Below are positions 33,415 to 45,400 of a DNA stretch of 64,000 nucleotides, one piece after another. The DNA lies in NCBI RefSeq assembly GCF_954871325.1, contig NC_088776.1, forward strand, positions 44,658,569 through 44,722,568. Direction: 5' to 3'. The notes beneath the pieces are model-generated. The model ran no database searches. It saw only the letters and a program-made list of their open reading frames with translations, and had not been told where the DNA came from. The stretch is from Gordionus sp. m RMFG-2023 (lineage: Eukaryota > Nematomorpha > Gordioida > Chordodea > Parachordodidae). The stretch's first letter is position 1, and each line of letters starts with the position of its first letter. A program made the translations under genes and the position numbers.

Positions 33415-36400
33415 TTATTTACGACCATTTAAAATTGGTTTTCGATTTCCTTTGATAACGGCCACCAAAAGCTTTTTATAATTTCCACTTACATCGCCCT
33501 AGAATTGAAAATAAATAAAAAAAACAAATTTAAACAACGAATTGTATATTTTACCCTAACAGCTTTTACTAAAGTCTTTTTATACAACTTGTAATATTCG
33601 TTCTTTATGTCTTCCAAATCTACCTCAGAACGAGATGTTACAATTCTGGTTAAAACCTTATTGTTGGTTCCTAATCCCTAAAATAATATATAGGTATATA
33701 TTGCAACTTATGAAGGTGTTTTGTTACCTTCATAGCTCTATGCATCCTTTTAGCAAAATATGTAGGTGGGTTTCTTATAATTCGCACTATTTTCATAAAA
33801 ATCAAGTATAAAAAAAAAATTTCCCATAAAATTATATTTTTTTTGTCTCTCAAGTTATTGTAAATTATTTTAACCTAATCTAAGGAGACTTTTACGATAT
33901 TTTCCAACGGTTCCTTTTTTGATAGTCTCTTCGATTGGTTTTTTAGTTAGTCGGCTATATTGATCGAATATCAAATTAAGTTGAGCAAAATTTCTGGTGG
34001 CTAATATATCAGTAAATGTTTTAGCATTATTTCCACCGAGAAACTTTGACCCCGACTCTTTGTACAAACGCTATTACATAATGTATTCGATAAATTACAT
34101 TAAATTTAATATTATATCTTTGGAAAAAATGATTTTATTACCTCAGCGTCTCTAAGTGCCGCTGCAGGGTCGGTTTGTCGAGATTGGTCTCTGTTACCCT
34201 AATATAGGTATATTTACAACATTCAAAAATTTTATAAAATCTAATATATAACTTGGCTTAATTTGACTAATAAATCTTCCACTTTTCCATGAGTATCACC
34301 TTTAATAGACTTGGCTATGTCTTTTTTATATACTTTATATTTTCAAAAATATATGTATCTAATCTTTATAATTACTCACATCGTCTATACGCCTCACGTA
34401 GGGCATTCATTTGGTCTGGTGAGCGCGTTAACATGATTTCCAATAATAAATCAAAATCAGTTCCTAAACCCTAGTAAATTAAAATAAATTTCACTTAAGT
34501 TTTTAATTCTAAATCTAAATAATATTTTTTTTTAGTTGAATTTTTTATTTGTTAAATGATAATGAAAACGTAATGTAAAATTTTGTAAATTCTATTTAGA
34601 AATATAAAGAAAAATAATTAAATATGATTAAAAAAAACCCACAACTACTTTAAATTTTCAACGGCGTATTATTTTTTGGAAATAAAAAAAACGTAGGCTG
34701 TGTTCTAGGTCGACTTAATACTTAATAATTGGCTATTTAGTAGTGTTATTAAATGTGATTTGAGCTGATTTTTAAAAACGGCTAACTCAAGATTTTAGCC
34801 AGAAAATATTGCCAAAGCCTTTAGATTTCTATAATAGATGTCCAAACTTTTGTGCCATCTATGAGCGAAATCTTCAGGCTTATTTTTTTTTTTGATTAAA
34901 TATTGTGTCAGGGCTCAAATCGAGCCGTTTAACAACACTATTATTTAGCCGTCTTTGAAGTATGGACTAAATAGTAATAGAGATCTGCAAAAGTAGGCCA
35001 GGCCCGTATCCGACCTAAACCCGGCCCTGTCCGAAGCCTCATATTTTTTAAAAAATTCGGGCCGGGACATGTCGGGGGCCTTAGAAATTTTTTATAATAT
35101 ATCTAAATTTATCAATTTTATGTTGAATTTTTTATGTAAAATAAAAATATGTGATTTTATTTATAGAAAGTAGACGCCAAATAACATATATCGTTTATTT
35201 TGAGTTATTATAAAAATTAATTTCTATATTTAAAAAAATTTTTAGCCAGGCCGGGCTTGAAAAATTAGGCCCGATGCCTAGTCAAAAATACAAATGAATA
35301 ATATTTTTTTAAAAAATAAATAAAATAAAAAGAGAAAAAATACAAAAAAAACGAAAGAAAACATAACCAAAAAAACGAAGAAAAATAAAAAATAAGAATA
35401 AAATACGAAAAATAGCAATGTCAAATGCTTAAAATAAACCTAAATAGGGTGTTCTTGATCAATTTTTGGCCTTTACTAAAAAGAAATTACGTATCCAAAT
35501 TAAGCTGACATAGGACACGGCCTAAGAACTTAATTTTTTTAAAAATAACTTTTTAGGATATTATAGTACAATTCTATACATATTGTCGTGTGAGTATTAA
35601 AGTGTTCTCTATCCACTTTTTTGTAAATTTTTTTTTATCTTTTTAAAATATTATTTGAGAATCTTTTATTGAATTATTGCATTGTAATCTCCTATTCAAA
35701 TTACAGGAATATATATTTTTTTAAATATTCTCCTGAACAATCTAATAAAATGGGTGTAGAACATTATAATACTAAGCCATGATACAAAAAAAAACTTTTA
35801 AATAAATTAATTTTCATATAAAGGCATACATTCGGGTATGCCCACAATAAGAAGAAGGTTGTTTTTGTTTCATAATTCACTAGTAATACAACAATTCATA
35901 AACTCAGTTTTCATTTTATATGGTCAAACACTTTTGATTATTATTTATTTATATGAATGAGCAGAAAAGCTCCTGCAGTAGTTTTTTAAAAAGAAGGGAG
36001 CCTGGATTGCAATCAACTGACTTTTGAGAAATGGAATCTAAGGATATTTAGCAATAAAGGCAGATTTGAGAGAACACATTATAACTATAATAATCTACTA
36101 TTAAAAAAAGAAAAATAAATTGTTTTCACCTTGATTGTATAAAGAAGCAATTAAACCCCATTTAATAACTAGAAAGTTCATACTTTAATCGTAGTTAAAC
36201 AAGTTATAACTTTAATAGATTTTGATATATTATAGATAAGATTTAGATATTATATGTTGCAGCAAATGTTGGAAATCAGGGTTAGCACCATTATAAATTG
36301 TCTGTCTGAAATTTAGAAGGTTGGTAATTTGCACATACTATAACGAAATTCTGGCGAAATCAGATTTTTGAAATATATATTTTAAAAAAAGGTCCCTCAG

Positions 36401-39400
36401 TAAATTACTTTACTTTTTAAAATAATACAAAAAATAAATTTATTGATAGTGTTAATTTTTTAATTTTAAAAATTATCTTGCTGAGTATATTCCAGTATAT
36501 ATATAAATTCCATATTGCCAGATTTCCAATTGTATAAACAAACCGTAAGATAAAATGTATATATGTCGTATTCAGGGAATTCGAAATTTCTCAATTTTGA
36601 ATCATTTTAGGAAGGCATATTAAAATTTTTAAAATCCGAGATAACCAGAAATGTATTTCAGCATGTGTAGAGTACCTATCCTTTAAATTTAAGACAATTT
36701 TATCCATAAAGCATTTGTATATTTTTAAAAAAATTTATTTTAAACCATATAAATTGTAATATATATTAAGGGCTTTTTCTCTAAAGTTCATGACAGAATA
36801 ATTTGAAATCCATGGTGTGGATTATCTAATTATACTGAAATATATTTCCGGTAAAAATATTTTTTCAAATTTAAAAATCGTTCTCAATGAATAATCTATA
36901 ATCGAGATATTCCGAATCCCAATGGATTCCATATTCCAATACGTCATATTTCTTTCTCATTTGATAAAGTAGTTAAAAAATGTAAATTGGAAAATACTTT
37001 GATAGATCGTCTGACTAATTGCGCATCGTATTCGGCGAGTGGGGTCATTAAGGCTAACAATAATTTACGATAATTACCTGACGTGTCCCCTTTAATATCT
37101 TTCATTAAATCACGCTATAATTAAAATGATATAAATAGTAACGTATGTTAGTTTAAGCGATATATAACCCTTTTATATTTTTCTCTATAAGCTTGCCTAA
37201 TTTGCTGTCTTTGATCATTGCTTCTGCCAGCTACGATACTTATTAACTTTTTGTCATTTGTACCTAATTTTATATTTAACAGATAATGGATAAATAATCT
37301 TCTTATTTATAAAATATCAAATAAAATCCATAGAGACTTATAAGAAAATAAACTTCGAAATTGGAAACCCTAAGCCTGGAACTCTCGGAAGAAGGTCAAA
37401 TCTAGAAACATAAACCAAAGCTTAAAATCCACTTTTTAAAATTTATAATTAGAATCCATTTTAAAATTCCCAAAAACCGGTTTTGGAACCAGTTTCAGTA
37501 CAAGTGCAAGTAATTTATATATATTGTTCAAAATATTGTGTTATTCATTTTAGAGTGTTTAGAACTACTTTAAAAAATATTAAAAACCAGAACGCCTCAG
37601 GTTCCAAATTCTGCTTATAATTAAGATAAACTGGTCAAAAGAAAAAATAGGTGTTTGAAACTTATTAAACCTAATATTTATGTCTGAACTAAAATTAAAT
37701 GATAGATTATTATTATATTAATAAATTGGCAGAAAAACGCAATGGTTATGATTATGATCTAGCAAGGTCATCACAAGATAAATAGGATTTAAGAGGTTAG
37801 AAATTTTGTACATTTGCTAGTTATTTATAATTGAATTTTTATAAATGACTCGAAACCGAAACACATTAGGGGAGACTGGGGTTAGTCAAACCAATTTTTA
37901 CAAAATTAGCTCCTGTTTTTTTAGATAATATAAAAAATAATATATGATTGGATACCTAAAACTATACTCTATAAAGGTGCCTTATAAAAAATCTTTAGAA
38001 TATAATCATTTTTTTTAATTTTATTTTTTGTAAAAGTGAAAATTTTGTTCAACAAGCCCCAATAGCGGGTGAGGCAAACCACATCAAGGGGCTTCCTAAA
38101 CCATTAGTTTTTTTTAGGTCATAATAAATTGAAATGCATTTTTATTTATTAATAATGATATGTATAGAATAATTTTATTGTTTTATTCTTCAAAATCTCA
38201 TAATAGGGGAGACCAGGGCTAGTCGGCGCAAGGGGCTTGTCGGTTCAAAATATTTTATTTTAAAACCAGTAAAGATTAAAATTTGAAATTTAATTCCAAA
38301 ATAGAATTCTATAATATCCATAATTGGGGATGAAAATAATTTATAATATTTAGCTATTTAAATTTTTATCCATTATGACATGTTTTTGACATAAAAATTA
38401 CAATATTTTCACTTAATATTATTAGGTTGTATTAAAAAATTAAAAGTTTAAACATGACAAAATGAACATTATATTAGTGTTAAATATCTATTTTAATTTT
38501 TGGGAAAGTTTCAGATTGATATATAATGCTTAAATGTATGTTAAGATCAAATTAGTAATATTACCACCATTGAGGTGTAGTAGAATCGTGGTTAGTCGGC
38601 GCAATCAGTCAATTTTTATTATATTATTATGGTACCCAAATATATAAGCAAAATTCAAAATAATAAAATTTTTACTAAAAAAAGATTATGAAGAAACTAT
38701 AAAACTGTATGAAAATGATATCTCATTAAGAAAAATACAATTTTTTACAGGTTAAGATATAATAAATGTAGGGGAGACCGGGGTTATATTGTCCATAAAA
38801 AATTGAGAGGCTGTGAAAAGGAGGAGAAATAATTTATCAAAATAATTTTGATGTTATTTTATTCTTTATATAATTATCTACGGTATAAATTAATATCTAA
38901 TAAAAAAATATTATATATTTTTTTAAATTTAAATTTAAAAAAAATGAAAATTTTTGAGTCATGAAAAAGAGACGGGGGACGTATTATCTTTTTGTGGGGC
39001 ATGTTTTAGACTATCATTTTCTAAGCATTTTATTCATTTTTTTTCATACAAAAATCATAACAAACATATAATATTAACATACAACACATTTATTACATAT
39101 AAAAAATGGATTAAAATCACAACATGATCCAGCCCATAAATGACAATTACGGCATTGGAACCAATCTTCATTATGGTGGTGAGTTTGATAGTTTTTGTGG
39201 CACACTGAACAAAATTCTTTTTTGCCAGCATTCATATTTAAACTTTTTTTACTTTTTTTTATTATTGGTTTGATTTTTTTTCCAGATTATTAGTCATAGA
39301 TCTGGCTATTTTTCTGTAAGGTGAAGAGGTTAAAATGGCTGAAGTCATTTGATTACATGTTGTTTTTTTAAATATTGTTGGATGGGGACTAATAATTTCT

Positions 39401-42400
39401 GGAGCAAAATCTTTTTCCACGTGAGAAGATGATGGAACAGGACTATCACTGACAGATGGTTGCGAAATAATTTCAGATAAATTTAAATTCTCATTTAGGA
39501 TCGTTATTATTATTATAATATAAAGGATTAGAATTTTCGTCATTAAAAATTAAAGTATTGGGCCATATACCTGAGGATTCAAAACCCTTTTGGATATTTG
39601 AAGCTGAGGTGGCTTTTGGAAGGACATCCTTTACTACTCTAGGGATATCATATATAGTAAAACTTTTCCCTGGATGCATTCTAATCCAAGCATCCAAGGC
39701 ACTGTTGTAATATTTTTTTAGAGGTTTGCAAAGAATATGGTTACTAACGATATTGCGCGAGGTTCGAGTCAGTAAAAATATATTTTATTAACTAACTTTT
39801 TCATTTCACACTTCGTTTATATACATTTTTTTATAAGTCCAAATTAGAATATAAACGAAAAACAAAAAAGTAATATAAAAGTAAGGTTACGCCGTTTATA
39901 AAATAAAATTAAATTATAACACATAATAAAAATCAAATAATAAAAATTAGATTATAACAAAAAATTAGATAAAGAAATAACGCAACATTCTCCCTCTTCT
40001 GATAATTTCATCGGAGAAGTCATAGAGAGTTTGTTGTTCTAGAAGTTTTTCCCGTTTCGATTGTATTCGGTTTCTTCTTGATTAGCGCATAAGTCTCAAA
40101 TGTTCTCGTAGGTTTGATGAAATCGTTGAACGTTATCGTTAGCTTGATATCCTTATCGTACGTTGTTCACATTTCTCAAATTTCATAATTAATCCAGTCG
40201 AATATTGGAATTTGGAATAAATCGGAATATATAATTTGGAATAGTTGATCAAATCAAATATATGAATAATATGCACGAATAAAATTTTGAATTTTGGAAC
40301 AATAAAATATATAATAAGGAATGATAATTTATGGAATAAGGAATAAAATTTTAATCCAGAATAAGGAACGATAAATCATAATAATTATTATATTATTTTT
40401 AAGTTAATCATAGCGTTTTATACTTTTAGCGTTTTATGCGTTTTATATTTTTAGCGTTTTATATTTTATAAGCGTTTAATTTTTCGTGTTTTAGTGTTTA
40501 ATTAATTTTTGTTTATTTTCTATGTCCCAGGTTAAAATATGCAAATAATATATTATTCACATTTCCCTCTCTTTAAATAAAATTCTTCATAAGATGTTTT
40601 GAAAATTCACCACATAATTTAAATATATTTTTCTAAAATGAATGTTTTTTTACATAACTTTTTGTCTTCAAAGCTTTTAATTTCAAAAACATTTTATCAT
40701 ATTAAGTATTACTTATAAGGGTTATTTGAATCAATCATGTGATTTAAAAATTACATTTTAACATATTTAAAATTAAGTTTTATCTTCTTGTTTAGGATTT
40801 TTAATATTTTTAATTATATTTAAGAATTCATCTTTAGGTTTATGTTAATTTACAACAATTGGTCATCATTCAAGAAATCAAAAAATATCAATATTATCCA
40901 TTATGATTTTACATTTTAGTAATTTTAAAAATTTATAACATGCCTTTATCCTGGCATAAAATTTTAATTTATAATACTTCTTACGTGGATTAGAATAATA
41001 AGTAACCATCATTGGTCTCACAAAATAGAATTCATAACCTATCGTTCAACTTCCATATCAGTTCTTCCTAGGTTGTCACATTAGGTTAGGTGCTGGCTAT
41101 TATATTCCAGTCCAACATCCAGAGCCGGGACACCATAAAGAAAGAAGCTTTTTGCATGAAAGAACGTACTAAGGTTTGATTCTTGGTCATCTCAGTAGTT
41201 TAGGTAGTCACAATAGATAAGGTAGTCATAACATCACAATAGATAAGGTAGTCATAATAGGTAGTCATCTCCATAGGTTAAGCACAAGGTAGAGTCATAA
41301 TAGGTAGTCATCTCCATAGGTTAAGCAATCAACACAATAGGTAGTCATATAAATAGAGTCATCTCAATGGATTAAACAATCGTCACAATAGGTAGTCTAA
41401 ATAGAGTCATCTCAATGGATTAAACAATCGTCACAATAGGTAGTCATATAAATAGAGTCATCTCAATGGATTAAGCAATCGTCATAGATTAGATGGTCAT
41501 CTCAGCAGATTAGGTAGTCATCTTTTTCTAGTCCACCACCCAAAGGGCACCATGCAAAGAATAAGGATGGTGACGATATGGTGCGAGGTTCGAGTCAGTA
41601 AAAATATATTTTATTAACTAACTTTTTCATTTCACACTTCGTTTATATACATTTTTTTATAAGTCCAAATTAGAATATAAACGAAAAACAAAAAAGTAAT
41701 ATAAAAGTAAGGTTACGCCGTTTATAAAATAAAATTAGATTATAACACATAATAAAAATCAAATAATAAAAATTAGATTATAACAAAAAATTAGATAAAG
41801 AAATAACGCAACAAGGTTCAAAAACAGTTCTATCCAATGTGGCTATACTTGTAGCCTCTGGTGTTCTCAAAGAAATAGTTGGATTTCTTTTAATAAATGC
41901 TCCAAACCAGTCTTCACCAGCTGATTGAGTTATTTCCCAAGATTTTGGTACTTGTAAACTATACCTCTTGGCCATTTGATAAGCTAAAACTCTAACCTAA
42001 ATTTAAACATAAGACATTAAATTATTTATATATTAAGGCAATTTAATTGAAATCCTAATTCTTAAATTTTATTCTGAATTTATTTTATAATAAAATATAT
42101 CATACATAATTAAACCTCTAATGTATAGGTAAGAACCAAAATATGTTTTAATGCATGATATAATTTATGCTGAATCAATGAATAAATCATTTTAAAATTA
42201 ATATACATGCAGCATCATTTTATTTTAAATATATATCATACACACATAATTAAATCTTTAATATACAGGTAAGATATGATTTAATGCATGATATAATATA
42301 TATAATGCTACAATTAATAAATCATTTTAAAATTAATATTAATACATGGCAGCATCATTTTAAAATTAATATATATACATGGCAGCATCATTTTATACAT

Positions 42401-45400
42401 AAATGGCAGCTTCATTTTATTTACATATATATCATACACACTTAAATAAATATCATTCTAATGTATAAGTTAAATTCTTACTTTAAAGTATTTTATAACA
42501 TATAATGTTAATAATTTTAAAAAATTTTCTCAAGTTTATTATTATTTAACTAAAGAAATACCATGGCATAAATTTAAAGATTATAAAAAAATTCATTTTA
42601 CAGAGATATATGATATAACAAAGGATTAAAATACTTATTTAGGGCATAATCCTCAAAATAATCTTGATCCTTTAATTAAATAATCTGTTAATTTAGCTTC
42701 TTGAATAGGAGAAAATACTGATCTGTGAAGATATAGCTCTTGAAAATCTTCATTCCTTTTGAACAATTTATTATACCTCTTAATGCTTAGTTTCTTAAAT
42801 ATATACTATTTAAATATATAATTATACCTCCCATAACTTAAATTCGTATTCATGGTTATAACTGTCAAAGGCATCTTATCTTTCAGCATTTGAAGAATAC
42901 TTACCTTTTGATTATCATTATTTTCTTTGTTAGTTTTTCTAATATATGTTCGAACCATTTTACAAAATCAGAACCAATATTTTAATGAATGTATGTAAAA
43001 GGAAAAGACGCACCCCGCTAATACCTTCCCCAGGTCCACAGGATCATTTAAAAATTAAATTTAGAATATTAAATTAACATAATGATTTTCAATATTTTTA
43101 TATATGATAAAATGGAGATTTTTTTATCATTTAGAATTTATATTAAGTCTGAACAACTTTTATAAAAAAAGTTATTCGTGAAAATGTAAAATTTAAAAAA
43201 GTTACTTTGGGTATGTTGAAACTTAAATTTGCATTTAAAATTTTTCATGAGCAATTTTGTCCGAAACAATTTACTTAAGCACCTTATTATAATACATATT
43301 TGGCTTAAATGTCAAATCTTAAACTTTATTAATTTTTAAATTATTTGAGAAGGAAATACCTACCCCGGGAACACACTATCCCCGGTCTCCCCTAATATAT
43401 TAAATAATAAATATTATATAAATTTATTAATGTGATTGATTTTTCATAATACATTTCAATTTTAATATAATATCAGACCTAAATAAATATCTTGCAAACT
43501 AAAATCTTCATATACATATTGTGATAATATATTATCTATTGTCACAGATAATATAATATTTTATAAAGTAATATATTAAATAATAATTATTATATAAATT
43601 TATTAATGTGATTGATTTTTCATAATACATTTCAATTTTAATATAATATCAGACCTAAATAAATATCTTGCACACTAAAATCTTCATATACATATTGTGA
43701 TAATATATTATATATTGTCACAGATATTATATATATTGCATATATTAATTTTAGCCTGATAATAAGATCAATTATTTAAATTAATTATATCTATCTAGCA
43801 AACAAATATAATATATATATTTTTTTTAATTGACAATATAATATGATTCAAATTAATACATTTTATTAAATATGAACATTTTAGCATATAAATTTTGGCC
43901 TGATAATCAATATATTTAAAATGTTATATCTAACAAACAAATATTTATATCTATATATTTTTTTTAATTGACAATATAATATGATTCAAATTAATTCATT
44001 TTATTGGACATGAACATTTTAGTTATCAGATTATATTTAGCCTGATAATAAAATCAAATGATGTTAATATTAAAATATAGAATTAGTAAATTTTGAGTAT
44101 ATTTATTATTAATAAAATAAAAGATGTGTGTATTATATGTAAACAGGATTATAAAAGTTTTCATAATTTTGAAGATTGGTTTAAATGTAAAGTGGTTCTC
44201 TGTCAAAAAAGATTGTTATATGTAAATAGGATTATAAAAGTTTTCATAATTTTGAAGATTGGTTTCAATGCAGAGTGGTTCTCTGTCAAAAAGATTGTTA
44301 TTTTAATTGTAAATAGAATATAAAAATAAAGTAAATCTGGAAAAAATTTTTTTGTCCCATAAGAAGCCTAAACCACTTGATTCGACTAGCCCCATCGATG
44401 ATCCGACTAACCACGGGTTCGGGGCTACTAGGTTCAAACCCGTATCATTATTAAAAATTTTAAAGGAAAAACCAGACTTTTACTAAAACCTTTCTAGAGA
44501 AATAATTATTAAATATTTAAAAAATATAGCAGTATATATTTATAGGTAGATGTTAAAAATATCTATTGGTATTTTGTAAGAACTTATATGATCATTATTT
44601 TCGGAGCTAGACGATTTTGACAAAAATTGTGCCTAGGGCTGGTAACCAATATTAAAAACCCAATATAAACAAAATATTGTATTGGTATTGGGTCTAAAAT
44701 ATTGGTATTGGTTTAAACAATATTTTCTATTTCTTGTATTGGTATTGCTATTGGTATTGGTTTATATTGGTATATATTGGTTTATATTGGTATTGGTTTA
44801 AATTCAAATTACTAATTAAAAGAATAGAAATAGTGATTATAAAACTCTTAATTTCTAGTTTTAAATAAACATGGAAAAAAAAAATCATGAAGCATTACCA
44901 TAAAAACAAGGCTAAGAACCAACTTCCAAAATTTTACTAAATCCAAATTTTTTTTTAAACTAATATATTTTTGAAATCAACAAACCAATCAAATAATAAA
45001 CGTATATTTTGAAACTTTTTATTTAGCACAAAGAATATAGCAAAATGAATACACTAAAAATGTAACATAAATGTCTATTTATATAAAATATAGTGCAAAA
45101 GATTGTAATATAAAGAAAAAAATTTATGTATTTAAGAAGAATCCTTCATGCGCATCCAACTTTTTAAGCACATGCAAGCTTGGATAGTATGCTCATCTAG
45201 TGAACAACGTTGATATGTTATAAGATACCTTTCTTCTGAAAAAGCCCTTTCAGAGCTAGATGAAGAAGCTGGAATTGCAAGATAATCTCTGGCAATTTTT
45301 GATAATATTGGATATCTATTTTTATTTAATTTCCACCAGTCTAATGGATTTGTATCATTATAAATGGTGGTTTCATCCACATATTTGCTTATTTCTAAGT

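Larger units (their letters stand above)
39110..42974 (-). pseudogene. pogo-class transposase, interrupted and lacking its DDE core
   Basis: Read on the minus strand. About 42974-42620 gives MVRTYIRKTNKENNDNQK and later FKRNEDFQELYLHRSVFSPI, the usual pogo N-terminus and first helix-turn-helix. 41993-41816 gives SLQVPKSWEITQSAGEDWFG then FIKRNPTISLRTPEATSIA, the CENPB-type HTH end. 39744-39545 gives KPLKKYYNSALDAWIRMHPG then KSFTIYDIPRVVKDVLPKA and FESSGIWP, the post-catalytic region. About 39225-39115 gives CSVCHKNYQTHHHNEDWFQC and then CHLWAGSCC, a PHD-like zinc finger found at the C-terminus of some pogo transposases. About 200 residues holding the DDE triad are absent. Stops separate the pieces. 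Confidence 0.75.
38771..43392 (-). mobile_element. inner pogo-like DNA transposon C
   Basis: The ends GGGGAGACCGGGGTTATATT and (inverted) GGGGAGACCGGGGATAGTGT are bordered by TA at 38769-38770 and 43393-43394. It carries a minus-strand pogo/Tigger-class transposase in pieces: the N-terminus from 42974, the CENPB-like HTH to 41816, and the C-terminal part 39697-39110. An LTR element (39745-41813) lies between HTH and C-terminus, and the DDE catalytic domain is missing. Without the LTR insertion the element is about 2.56 kb. Confidence 0.78.

Noticed and set aside
41160-41530. CRISPR-like array in the regularly spaced AATAGGTAGTCAT repeats
   Set aside because: The spacers are themselves repeated and the block lies between LTRs in a eukaryotic intron, so it is a tandem repeat and not CRISPR.
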